Assembly: GCA_964451955.1 (NCBI GenBank)
Contig: CAYVKG010000006.1
Span: 23,778-87,777, forward strand
Length of the DNA stretch: 64,000 nt
Origin: JAPLNB01 sp964451955
Lineage (GTDB): Bacteria > Planctomycetota > Phycisphaerae > Tepidisphaerales > Tepidisphaeraceae
Direction of reading: 5' to 3'
In this document: piece by piece, positions 52,473 through 60,281 of the stretch
How the letters are laid out: the number at the start of each line of letters is the position of its first letter
Numbering within the stretch: the first letter of the stretch is position 1
Translations under genes and position numbers: made by a program
Notes under the pieces: generated by a model
The model's database searches: none
What the model saw: only the letters and a program-made list of their open reading frames with translations
Told to the model about the DNA's origin: nothing

Positions 52473-53525
52473 TCAGTGATTCACGCCGCCGCCACCGCCG
52501 CCGCGTCGTCCCATTCCGCCGCCTCCTCCGCCCATGCCGCCGCCCGGTAAACCGGCGTTGGGGAAACGCTTGGACAGCGTCTGGTAGACATCTCGTGGTG
52601 ACGCCGATTTGGTCTGGGCGATTTGCTCGATGGTCGCTCTGGAGTTGTCAACGACAAATCCATCCGCCCGCAGCGCGTCGGCCAGGTCGGTGGGCGACAA
52701 TTTGTACTTGGTGGCAAATTCCTCGAGTGTCATGAGGGCGTTCTGGCGTCCCATCCCGCCGCCGCCGCCTCCTCCTCCTCCACGTCCGAATCCCCCTCCT
52801 CCAGCTCCCCCTCCACCCCCAGCGCCTGCTCCGCCTCCGCCGCCTCTGCCCTGCCGCTGGCCCGCCCACGCATTTTCGAGGCTCTTCGCGGCGGGTATGT
52901 GTTTCGCGATTGCCGAGTACACGTCCTTCGGCGTTACGCCCTTTGCCGCCGCCACTTCCTGAAGCCGTTGAGCCGCCGACGCCTCAAAACCCTCGTTCCT
53001 CAGCGCCGCGACGATTTCTGTTGATTCGATCTTCAGGTAGTCGGCCAGGGCAGTCAGCGTCATTTCCTCGGTATGCGCGACGGGTCCGGATCCCGCCGAC
53101 CGAGCCCAGTACTGTTTGATGTTCCGATTCCATTCAGACAGTTTGCCAAAGCCTGGCCAGTCGAGAATCGTGCCCGCGAGAACGATGCCCGTGGCCAACG
53201 TGACAGCAAACGGCTCCCACCTGAGCCTCAACCCTCGGGCGGCCTTGCGGCGGAAATAGTACAGCATCGCGCGCCAGTTCAGATAGACATGCAGAGATGC
53301 TATCAACAGGAAGATCGCGCTGAAATTGGTGTGCAACGAGGTCCACTGTTCCTTATCGAGTCCAAGCATCGTCCAGTGCCGCCATTTGGCCACCCACCCC
53401 TGCGGGACCAGGTACAGGATGACGCCGGTAAACGACATCATGATGAAACTCGTGACCACGACCAGGGTCACCACGGCGCGCCAGCGAAACGTTGGCCGAA
53501 GTCTCGTATCGCTATTCTCGCTCAT
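52473..53525 (-). CDS. DUF4405-type membrane protein with glycine-rich linker and helical repeats
   Basis: A 350-residue protein. Four helices at about 15-40, 62-82, 105-124 and a weaker one, with conserved histidines in TSLHTNFSAIFLLIASLHVYLNWR, the likely heme-b ligand arrangement of DUF4405. Residues about 155-200 and 275-315 are two similar helical units (LADYLKIESTEIVAALRNEGF and LADALRADGFVVDNS; both end in TP/SP-KDVYSAI-like). Between and after them are low-complexity Gly-rich stretches (residues about 215-255 and 325-350). The GGG runs are encoded by CC(T/G)CC-rich DNA, so indel errors are possible. Homologues in anaerobes carry the same helix pair, without the glycine tract as far as I recall. 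Confidence 0.72.
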   Translation of the reverse strand: MSENSDTRLRPTFRWRAVVTLVVVTSFIMMSFTGVILYLVPQGWVAKWRHWTMLGLDKEQWTSLHTNFSAIFLLIASLHVYLNWRAMLYYFRRKAARGLRLRWEPFAVTLATGIVLAGTILDWPGFGKLSEWNRNIKQYWARSAGSGPVAHTEEMTLTALADYLKIESTEIVAALRNEGFEASAAQRLQEVAAAKGVTPKDVYSAIAKHIPAAKSLENAWAGQRQGRGGGGGAGAGGGGGAGGGGFGRGGGGGGGGGMGRQNALMTLEEFATKYKLSPTDLADALRADGFVVDNSRATIEQIAQTKSASPRDVYQTLSKRFPNAGLPGGGMGGGGGGMGRRGGGGGGVNH

Positions 53526-53843
53526 AGATCACCCGTGCGCTTCGGACTTCCATCATTTAAACGAGCCGGCCGCTCGGTTCCTGTGGTGATGCCCAAAAAA
53601 CTGGCGGAAAGGCTCGACAGAGACGATTCCCGTTTGGGATGCGCCTTCGCCGGATCTTCAACCATTGCCGGAGTGCGTGCGACTTCGGTTCTGGTCGGCG
53701 TTGTCGTGTTGTGCCTGCGGCAGACAAGCCAGAGACTCCGCTGGCGTGAAGAACAAGAGCCCGGCGGCTCGCACAGAACCGCCGGGCGAGAACATTTCGA
53801 CCTTTGCGCCGAGGCGCCATGAATGCAATCGGCCAAGCGGACA
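53526..53843. other. Intergenic region with a terminator
   Basis: This 318-base gap sits between bacterioferritin (ending at 53844 on the reverse strand) and the DUF4405 gene (starting at 53525). The left part presumably holds the DUF4405 promoter; a bacterioferritin terminator hairpin lies at 53759-53787. No gene is supported. Confidence 0.6.
53747..53787 (-). terminator. Terminator after bacterioferritin
   Basis: Reverse strand: GCCCGGCGG and CCGCCGGGC form a perfect 9-bp stem with an 11-base loop (53787-53759), followed by TCTTGTTCTTC. It is 57 bases downstream of the bacterioferritin stop. Confidence 0.75.
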
Positions 53844-54332
53844 TCACGCTTCCGGTGTGCCGGCCGCGCCCTCAAAGGACTGCAGTGCGAGGTAGCTTGG
53901 GCCGAATCGCTTGATGTTGTCCAGTTGCTTGTCGAAGGCATCGAAATGCCCCTCTTCGTCCAACACCAGGGATTCGAACACCTGTTTTGAGACCGCGTCG
54001 GCATTGGTGCTGCACTCGAGGGCGGACTTGTTGTAGTCGCGGGCCGAGGTGCTTTCCATTTTTGCCGCCATAGCGAGGATTTTTTCCGGGTCGGTGATGG
54101 GCTCGACCGGGCCGCCAACCACCATTTTGACATCGCCCTTGAGGAACAGAATGCGCTCGGCCAGCTTCTCGACATGCCCCATCTCCATGATCGCGGTCCG
54201 TTTCAGCAGTGCCGCCAGGGGCGCAAAACCCTGATCAGCCAGGTGAAAATGCCAATACATGTACTGATGAACGGCCTGGAGCTCATCGGCGACAGCCTTG
54301 TTCAACAAATCGATGCTCTTCTTTGCTTCCAT
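53844..54332 (-). CDS. bfr: Bacterioferritin
   Basis: A 162-residue protein. Ligands of the di-iron ferroxidase centre are in place relative to E. coli numbering minus one: Glu17 (ADELQAVHQY), Tyr24, Glu50 and His53 (MEMGHVEK), and a C-terminal E-x-x-H pair in DEEGHFDAF. Met51 could be the heme axial ligand. It stores iron and takes electrons from ferrous iron oxidation. Starts at 54332, 8 bases after AAGGGA; the upstream frame to 54401 is not needed. Follows catalase on the same strand by about 70 bases. Confidence 0.92.
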   Translation of the reverse strand: MEAKKSIDLLNKAVADELQAVHQYMYWHFHLADQGFAPLAALLKRTAIMEMGHVEKLAERILFLKGDVKMVVGGPVEPITDPEKILAMAAKMESTSARDYNKSALECSTNADAVSKQVFESLVLDEEGHFDAFDKQLDNIKRFGPSYLALQSFEGAAGTPEA

Positions 54333-54402
54333 AAGTGTTCCCTTCTGCCCGATGGGCCGCAAATTCCGGTGACGAGTGCAACGCGTTGCTGAGACGGACA
54401 TA

Positions 54403-55857
54403 TTACTGGGTCACTGCGCTGAGCGGAATACCGAGTGCGTCCGCGACACCCTTGCCGTACGCCGGGTCGGCCTTGAGACAGTGACCGATGTGTCGAATCT
54501 TGATCTCGCGCGGGGCATCGCCCATGGCCCGGGCGGTGTTGCCAAACAGGGCAGTCCGCTGGTCCGGCGTCATCAGGCGGAAGAGTTTTCCAGGCTGGCT
54601 GAAGTAGTCCTCGTCTTGGCGGTGGTCCCAGTGAGCCGCCGCCCCACTCAATGCCAAGGGAGGCTCGGCGAATTCCGGCTGCTGCTGCCACTGGCCATAG
54701 CTGTTGGGTTCATAGCCCAGCGTGCCGCCGTGATTCCCGTCCACGCGCATGGCGCCGTCGCGATGATAGCTGTGGAACGGACAACGGGCCCGATTCACCG
54801 GAATCAAGTGGTGGTTTACGCCGAGGCGATATCGCTGAGCGTCCCCATAGGAGAACAGCCGCCCCTGGAGCATCTTGTCAGGCGAGAAACCGATGCCGGG
54901 GACGACATTGGCCGGATTGAAGGCGGATTGCTCGACCTCCGCAAAGTAGTTTTCGGGATTCTTGTTCAACTCGAGAACGCCCACGTCGATCAGGGGGTAG
55001 TCCTTGTGGAACCACACCTTGGTCAGGTCAAACGGATTGTACGGGCACTTGGCCGCATCCGCCTCCGGCATGATCTGGATCTTCATCGTCCATCGCGGGA
55101 AGTGTTTCTGCTCGATGGCCTCGTAGAGATCGCGCTGGTGGCTCTCGCGGCACTTGCCGATTACCGCCTCGGCCTCGGCATCGGTGAGGTTCTTGATGCC
55201 CTGCTGGCAGATCAGGTGGAATTTCACCCAATATCGCTCGTTTCTGGCGTTGATGAGGCTGAACGTATGGCTGCCGAACCCATGCATGTGCCGATAGCTG
55301 GCGGGAATTCCGCGGTCGCTCATGACGATGGTTACCTGGTGCAGGGCCTCCGGGAGCGACGTCCAGAAATCCCAGTTGTTCTTTGCGCTTCGCAGATTGG
55401 TCCGTGGATCGCGCTTCACCGCGTGATTCAGATCAGGAAACTTCAACGGGTCTCGCAAGAAGAATACCGGCGTGTTGTTGCCCACCAGGTCCCAGTTTCC
55501 CTGCTCCGTGTAGAACTTGATTGCGAAACCGCGGATGTCGCGCTCGGCATCGGCGGCGCCGCGCTCGCCGGCAACCGTCGAAAATCGCACGAACAAATCG
55601 GTCTTCTTGCCCACTTCGGAGAAAATCTTGGCTTTGGTGTAGCGCGTGATGTCATGAGTGACCGTGAATGTGCCGTACGCCCCCGAGCCCTTGGCATGCA
55701 TACGACGCTCGGGGATCACCTCCCGGTCAAAATGCGCCAGCTTCTCCAGATACCAGACGTCCTGCAGGAGCATCGGCCCCCGAGGCCCGGCCGTCAGAAC
55801 ATTCTGATTGTCGGGGACCGGTGCTCCGGCGTTGGTGGTGAGTTTGTTCTCGCTCAT
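54403..55857 (-). CDS. katA: Monofunctional heme catalase
   Basis: A 484-residue small-subunit catalase. His54 is in EVIPERRMHAKGSGAYG, the Asn region is DLVGNNTPVFFLRDPLKFPDLNHAVKRDP, and the heme Tyr is in RLFSYGDAQRYRLGVNH. Length is typical of clade 3 enzymes (about 480-500). It breaks down hydrogen peroxide in the cytoplasm. Its start codon overlaps the fur-type gene stop (ATGA at 55857-55854), so both lie on one transcript and catalase is regulated by the repressor. Confidence 0.96.
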   Translation of the reverse strand: MSENKLTTNAGAPVPDNQNVLTAGPRGPMLLQDVWYLEKLAHFDREVIPERRMHAKGSGAYGTFTVTHDITRYTKAKIFSEVGKKTDLFVRFSTVAGERGAADAERDIRGFAIKFYTEQGNWDLVGNNTPVFFLRDPLKFPDLNHAVKRDPRTNLRSAKNNWDFWTSLPEALHQVTIVMSDRGIPASYRHMHGFGSHTFSLINARNERYWVKFHLICQQGIKNLTDAEAEAVIGKCRESHQRDLYEAIEQKHFPRWTMKIQIMPEADAAKCPYNPFDLTKVWFHKDYPLIDVGVLELNKNPENYFAEVEQSAFNPANVVPGIGFSPDKMLQGRLFSYGDAQRYRLGVNHHLIPVNRARCPFHSYHRDGAMRVDGNHGGTLGYEPNSYGQWQQQPEFAEPPLALSGAAAHWDHRQDEDYFSQPGKLFRLMTPDQRTALFGNTARAMGDAPREIKIRHIGHCLKADPAYGKGVADALGIPLSAVTQ

Positions 55858-56396
55858 GGTTGTTTCCTTTCCTTGACTTGACGGGGGTTAACGACAGTAG
55901 CCTTGATCCCGGCTTTCGGCCGACGCGTCGACCGATTGGTCCGGGCCTTCTCATTCTGCTCACCTTCGCACTCCGCACACACCCCGCGAAAGTGAATGTG
56001 ATAGTCGCTGATGTGAAAACCCTGCTGGCTGACGTCCGGGAACGGCAGGTCATTCAACCGCGCTTCCTCAATGTCGATGATTCGCTCGCAACGAACACAG
56101 ACCAGATGATGATGCTGGTGGATTTTCGGATCGAACTTTGCTGCGGAACCAGGGTGGCACACCTTGGTTACCATCCGAGCCTCCACGAGCGTATCGAGGA
56201 TCCTGTAGACGGTTGTACGCGAAATTGTCGGCAGAATTCGTTTGACCGCTGCGTAGACCTGGTCGGCGGTGGGGTGATCCTGCCGATCGAGAATTGCGGA
56301 CAGAACCGCTTGTCGCTGTGTGGTCAGGGGAAGTCCCTGCTGGCGGAGGTACCGCTCGAACTGGTCCATCCGATGTTGTTTGAGATTCGACGTCAT
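55854..56396 (-). CDS. Fur/PerR-family transcriptional regulator
   Basis: About 180 residues. A winged helix (LPLTTQRQAVLSAILDRQDHPTADQVY, RTTVYRILDTLVEARMVTKV) is followed by the metal-binding domain with HPGSAAKFDPKIHQHHHLVCVRC (metal-site histidines and CxxC), and a second pair HFRGVCAEC. Cys-x-x-Cys zinc pairs make it more like PerR than a Zur. The tail KARTNRSTRRPKAGIKATVV is an unusual basic extension of about 35 residues. It precedes and overlaps katA, so it likely represses the peroxide defence. ATG at 56396 used; ATG at 56369 (MDQFERYL) is plausible because the promoter lies so close. Confidence 0.9.
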   Translation of the reverse strand: MTSNLKQHRMDQFERYLRQQGLPLTTQRQAVLSAILDRQDHPTADQVYAAVKRILPTISRTTVYRILDTLVEARMVTKVCHPGSAAKFDPKIHQHHHLVCVRCERIIDIEEARLNDLPFPDVSQQGFHISDYHIHFRGVCAECEGEQNEKARTNRSTRRPKAGIKATVVNPRQVKERKQP

Positions 56397-56735
56397 CGCA
56401 GTGGATGGTATACTGTACCATCCGGTACGATATGTCAACACAGTTGATTGACATTTTGGCGTTATGCCAACCGCATGGGGTTGAGAGGCGGTTGCTTGAA
56501 GCGTGTGCCAACATCCCGTCTGTTGCGGTGTAGGCCTAATACAGGGAGACTGGTCAGGTATGGTTCGGGCCGTTCATGGCGGGAAGTGGGTGCGGTGCGG
56601 CCTCGTCGGCCGGCATCGCCAGGCTGAGTTTGCCCCGTGGCGGCGGCCAGCGGTCGCGGCCCGGAAGGAACATGGAAAAGCGATTTGAGTTGGACTCAAG
56701 TTGTTGCTTAATGGCGTCTATTCTGGAGCACTCAC
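56397..56735. other. Divergent intergenic region
   Basis: This 339-base gap between the fur-type and ThuA genes holds the fur promoter and operator at its left end. Near 56687-56715 the sequence TTGAGTTGGACTCAA followed by TTGCTTAATGG gives a possible promoter for the ThuA gene, weakly supported. No gene is seen. Confidence 0.5.
56403..56438 (-). promoter_or_regulatory. Promoter with overlapping operator of the fur-katA unit
   Basis: Reverse strand TTGACA (56438-56433) is 17 bases from CAGTAT (56415-56410). Over it lies a perfect inverted repeat, GGATGGTA-N5-TACCATCC (56403-56423), covering the -10 region, so a bound dimer would block transcription. This suggests autoregulation. It differs from the classic PerR box (TTATAATNATTATAA), so the sequence specificity is open. 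The palindrome is seven bases from the ATG at 56396. Confidence 0.55.
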
Positions 56736-57506
56736 ATGAATTGCGACACATCGAGGCGTGAGTTTTTGACAGCAGCGGCCGCCGTGACGGTGGCGACCTT
56801 GGCCGGCAGCCCGGTCCTGGCGGCGGATCGGAAGCCAGTCGTCGTCGTATGGGCCGAGGGCACTGCACCGAAGAAGGTCTATCCCACGGAAATCAACGGC
56901 GCCATTGCCGACGGTCTGAAGCGTGACCTTGAAGGGTGGGAGGTTGTCGTTGCCGATCTTTCGGACGCCGACCAGGGATTGCCGGATGCGTTGCTCAACC
57001 GCTGTGACGTTTTGATATGGTGGGGCCATCAGAAACACGGCCAGGTCAAGAACGAGTTGGTTGACAAAGTGGTGAAGCGCGTGAAAGAGGACGGTATGGG
57101 TTTCATTTCGTTGCACTCCTCTCACTTTGCCAAACCCAATATTCGCCTGATGGGAACCCGTTGTTCGTGGGGCGCGTACCTGGGCGATTCCGTGACACTG
57201 AAGATTCGTGTGAAGGATTCCAGCCATCCGATTGCCAAGGGCGTGTCGGAGGAATTCACGATCGAGCACCACGAGCGCTACAATGACCCGTACGCCGTGC
57301 CGAAGGCGGACAGCATTGTTTTCGACGGCGTCGCCACGCTCAAGGACGGCAAGACGGACACGTCGCAGGTTGGATTTACCTGGACTGTTGGCAAGGGCAA
57401 GATGTTCTACTTCCAGGCCGGCCATGAAACGGATCCGGTCTTCGCCGATGCGAATGTCCGGAAGATTATGGCCAACGCCGTGAAGTGGGCTGCGCCGGCG
57501 AAATAG
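56736..57506 (+). CDS. Tat-exported ThuA-domain protein (copy 3)
   Basis: A 256-residue protein with Tat signal (SRREFLTAAAAVTVATLAG). The domain is of the ThuA/trehalose-utilisation type: VVVVWAEGTAPKKVYPTEINGAIADGLKRDL, LINCD-like CDVLIWWGHQKHGQVKNELVDKVV (partly shown), GMGFISLHSSHFAKPN, KGVSEEFTIEHHERYNDPY and GKMFYFQAGHET. It resembles the ThuA group found beside sugar transporters and dehydrogenases in planctomycetes. Three ThuA proteins are in this window, in three unlinked contexts. Confidence 0.85.
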   Translation: MNCDTSRREFLTAAAAVTVATLAGSPVLAADRKPVVVVWAEGTAPKKVYPTEINGAIADGLKRDLEGWEVVVADLSDADQGLPDALLNRCDVLIWWGHQKHGQVKNELVDKVVKRVKEDGMGFISLHSSHFAKPNIRLMGTRCSWGAYLGDSVTLKIRVKDSSHPIAKGVSEEFTIEHHERYNDPYAVPKADSIVFDGVATLKDGKTDTSQVGFTWTVGKGKMFYFQAGHETDPVFADANVRKIMANAVKWAAPAK

Positions 57507-57769
57507 GCGTTGCGTGAGCTTGGCAACGCGCGCCGGCGTTCCGCGGAGACGGCGCGTGTTGCTTTATCCGCATATCGCGACCTTGCCGATGGCGTCATTC
57601 GTTGCCCGCGGTGTGGGTCGCGGTTATAGTGGATATTCCGGTCAGAGCCCGCATGGTCGTGTTGGCGCGTCCTGACCCGGCGGGAGAGACAAGTGCGATT
57701 CTTTCGCGCGGTTCCGTTCCTGTGTTGGGGCTGTGTCCAGCGTTTTGAAGCCGGTCGTAGGAGGACAGA

Positions 57770-58174
57770 ATGGCAGAGATCGCGTCAAGCCAGGAATCGG
57801 TGTTGGCGTCCGATATTCATGTAAAAGGGACGATCACATTTGATAAGACCGTTCGCATTCATGGTCAGATTGAAGGCGCCATCAACGGGCCCGGGCGGGT
57901 CCATGTGGCCAAAGAGGGCAAGGTTACGGGGGATATCGAAGCCAACGAAGTGGTCATCGAGGGTCGCATAGACGGCGACATTGTGGCGGCGGATCGCGTG
58001 GAGTTGAAGCCGACGGGGCATTACCAGGGTGATCTGCGGGCGTCGAAACTCGCGATTGACGCCGGCGCCAGTTTCAGCGGCCACGTGACCGTTGGCGCGG
58101 ATGCCATGAAGGACCGTGGCGCCAAACCGGCCAATGCGCCACGATCTGGTCAGGTTACCGCCAAGGCCGGCTGA
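57770..58174 (+). CDS. Bactofilin (polymer-forming cytoskeletal protein)
   Basis: A 134-residue protein with the right-handed beta-helix of bactofilins: VLASDIHVKGTITFDKTVRIHGQIEGAI, VHVAKEGKVTGDIEANEVVIEGRIDGDIVAADRVEL and GDLRASKLAIDAGASFSGH (each piece is in the helix ladder). The chain starts and ends in short disordered tails. Bactofilins polymerise without nucleotide on the inner membrane and help cell shape or surface modification. AGGAGG is 6 bases before the start. Confidence 0.92.
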   Translation: MAEIASSQESVLASDIHVKGTITFDKTVRIHGQIEGAINGPGRVHVAKEGKVTGDIEANEVVIEGRIDGDIVAADRVELKPTGHYQGDLRASKLAIDAGASFSGHVTVGADAMKDRGAKPANAPRSGQVTAKAG

Positions 58175-58232
58175 TCCGCAGCGGCGGGCCTGATCATCCG
58201 TTGCCGAGCGGGTGTTGTTGGGGCGTGTTCGG

Positions 58233-58715
58233 ATGCTGAAGACAGCGACCATGCCGCGAACGACTGGAGGCAATGCGCCGGCGTCGCGCACAATTGTGTG
58301 CGTGTATTGCCGCAAGCCTCAGCAGGTGGGCGCGATTGCCAAGAGTCTCCCCTGTCGATTCTGCCACAAGGCGTTGCTTCTTGAGGACATTCTTATTCCG
58401 GGCTACGAGGCCAAGCGGGTCATCGAGACCTGTGGCACGATCACGATCGGACCGAAAGGCGACGTGACGGTGAATTCGCTCGTTTGTGCGGGCCTGGGTG
58501 TGGCGGGGAAACTCAAGGGCAACGTCACCTGCCTCGGGCCTGTGAGCATTGCCGCTGGAGCCATGGTACGGGGAGACGTAACGGCCATGTCTGTCGAGAT
58601 TGCGCCTGGGGCAAGACTTGACGGGAGATACTCCGTTGTCGGGGAACCACCGCCGATCAGTATGCCGACGGCCGATCCGACTGTTGATCGGAAAAAGAAC
58701 AGGCCCGTGCGATGA
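58233..58715 (+). CDS. Bactofilin-like protein with N-terminal zinc ribbon
   Basis: About 160 residues. Two CxxC pairs (VCVYCRKPQQVG and PCRFCHKALL) form an N-terminal zinc ribbon, followed by a beta-helix with GTITIGPKGDVTVNSLVCAG, GVAGKLKGNVTCLGPVSIAAG and VRGDVTAMSVEIAPGARLDG. Zinc ribbon plus bactofilin is uncommon and suggests tethering to a nucleic acid or protein partner. It sits 58 bases after the first bactofilin. Start is uncertain: ATG at 58233 or 58251. Confidence 0.75.
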   Translation: MLKTATMPRTTGGNAPASRTIVCVYCRKPQQVGAIAKSLPCRFCHKALLLEDILIPGYEAKRVIETCGTITIGPKGDVTVNSLVCAGLGVAGKLKGNVTCLGPVSIAAGAMVRGDVTAMSVEIAPGARLDGRYSVVGEPPPISMPTADPTVDRKKNRPVR

Positions 58716-58730
58716 AGTTCGTCGCGGGCC
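58690..58730 (-). terminator. Terminator for the third oxidoreductase gene
   Basis: Reverse strand: GGCCCGCG...TGCACGGGCC-type stem over 58702-58730 (core GGCCCG/CGGGCC), followed by TGTTCTTTTTCC. It lies 22 bases after the oxidoreductase stop and overlaps the end of the converging bactofilin gene. Confidence 0.6.
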
Positions 58731-58751
58731 ATGTTGTGATGAGACGGGCGA

Positions 58752-60086
58752 TTACAGGCTCCAACCCTCGCGGTAGGGGGGATTGACGAATTTGTTCGCC
58801 TCGGGGAAGTTCGGGAACTTCATGTTTACCGGGTCCCATTCGAGCTTGGCGTTGGCTCGAATGGCTATGTTGCCGAGCAGGATCACCTCGGCCAGATGCG
58901 CTGCGTGGTCGACGAAGTTGGACCCGGCCGGCTTGCCGCCTTTGCAGGCGTCGATCCATTCCTTGTAATGTCCGGGGGATCGTTCGAGTTTCTTTGGTGG
59001 GCGTCCGAACTCCTTGGCGCGAGATTCGGGGATGATGCGGTGGTCGAGCATGATGCCTTTGTCCCCCACGTACATGCTGCCATCGCCTTCGGCAAAGCGC
59101 CGGCCCGGTTCGAGCGCATCCGGGCGAGGCGGCTTCATCCCGCCGTCATACCAGATGATGTCCACGGGACCGTGGGTATCGCTTGGTTCAAAATGGAACC
59201 GGGTAATGGATGCCAGGGGCGCGGTTTCGTTGCTGATTTCTTCGCTGAGCTGCCAGTTTGTTGAGGACGCCTCAATCGTCTTTGGATGGCCCAGTTTCAG
59301 ACACTTGAAAATTGCCGACAGCTGGTGACACCCGATGTCCCCTAGAACGCCGGTGCCGAAATCCCACCAGCCGCGCCATGAGAAAGGCAGGTAGCATGGG
59401 TGGTACGGCCGCATCGGCGCCGGGCCGACCCAGAGATCCCAATTGAGCCCGTCGGGTATCTTGGGGGTGTCCTTGGGGCGCGCTATCCCCCGAGGCGAGA
59501 TATCCGGTTTCCGATTCGACCACGAATGGATCTCGCGCACGTTGCCGATCGCCCCCGCCATGATGAATTCCTGCAGAACGCGGGCCTCCTCGGACGCCTG
59601 GCCCTGGTTGCCCATTTGAGTGGCGACTTTCATTTCCTTGGCGACGCGTCCGATCTCGCGGGCTTCGAAAACCGAGTGGGTGAGCGGTTTCTGGCAGAAG
59701 ACGTGCTTTTTCCGCTTCATCGCGGCCATTGTGACGACGGCGTGGTTGTGATCCGGCGTGGCGACCGTCACGGCGTCGATCTCCTTGTCCATCGCATCGA
59801 ACATCTTGCGGAAGTCCGCGAACATTTTTGCCTTGGGAAATGCCTTGACGACACTCCCGGCGTGGCCTTCGACGACGTCACAGATGGCCACCACATTTTC
59901 CGTCTGTCCGACCATCCGAATGTCGCCCGAACCCATTCCGCCGACGCCTACTGCCGCCACATTGAGCTTCTCCGACGGTGGCGTCTGCCCTTGTCCCAGA
60001 ACGTGCCGCGGAACGATTGTGAAAGTCGCCGCCGCCGTGGCGCCAGCCACGAAATGCCGCCGAGTCAAACCGTCCTTCTGGTTCAT
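58752..60086 (-). CDS. Tat-exported Gfo/Idh/MocA family oxidoreductase (copy 3)
   Basis: A 444-residue protein. LTRRHFVAGATAAATFTIVP is the Tat signal. Rossmann motif VAAVGVGGMGSGD is good; the usual EKP is CQKP here (KKHVFCQKPLTHSVFEARE), so the conserved glutamate is replaced by glutamine, as I recall from one planctomycete subfamily. GTGVLGDIGCHQLSAIF is the second-domain motif. The start at 60086 has AGGAGACCC 8 bases upstream. A terminator follows the gene. Confidence 0.88.
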   Translation of the reverse strand: MNQKDGLTRRHFVAGATAAATFTIVPRHVLGQGQTPPSEKLNVAAVGVGGMGSGDIRMVGQTENVVAICDVVEGHAGSVVKAFPKAKMFADFRKMFDAMDKEIDAVTVATPDHNHAVVTMAAMKRKKHVFCQKPLTHSVFEAREIGRVAKEMKVATQMGNQGQASEEARVLQEFIMAGAIGNVREIHSWSNRKPDISPRGIARPKDTPKIPDGLNWDLWVGPAPMRPYHPCYLPFSWRGWWDFGTGVLGDIGCHQLSAIFKCLKLGHPKTIEASSTNWQLSEEISNETAPLASITRFHFEPSDTHGPVDIIWYDGGMKPPRPDALEPGRRFAEGDGSMYVGDKGIMLDHRIIPESRAKEFGRPPKKLERSPGHYKEWIDACKGGKPAGSNFVDHAAHLAEVILLGNIAIRANAKLEWDPVNMKFPNFPEANKFVNPPYREGWSL

Positions 60087-60210
60087 TGTTGGGTCTCCTG
60101 TGCGAGGTGTGGAACTCCGCCAAACCATGCGTTGCTCACGCGAAATACGTGTGCCGCTTGCTTTGAATACCCTGCGTGTTGGCCGATTGTTGTGACACTG
60201 CAACAGGACG

Positions 60211-60239
60211 AAGAAAGCCCCGCATCAATCTGCGGGGCT
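60211..60239 (-). terminator. Terminator after the NIPSNAP gene
   Basis: Reverse strand: AGCCCCGCA and TGCGGGGCT form a perfect 9-bp stem with a 6-base loop (60239-60216), then TTTCTT. It is 43 bases after the stop of the NIPSNAP gene. Confidence 0.8.
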
Positions 60240-60281
60240 CAGATGGCCGAACGTGCTTGTCCGGCTTGAGTGTCGCCGGGG

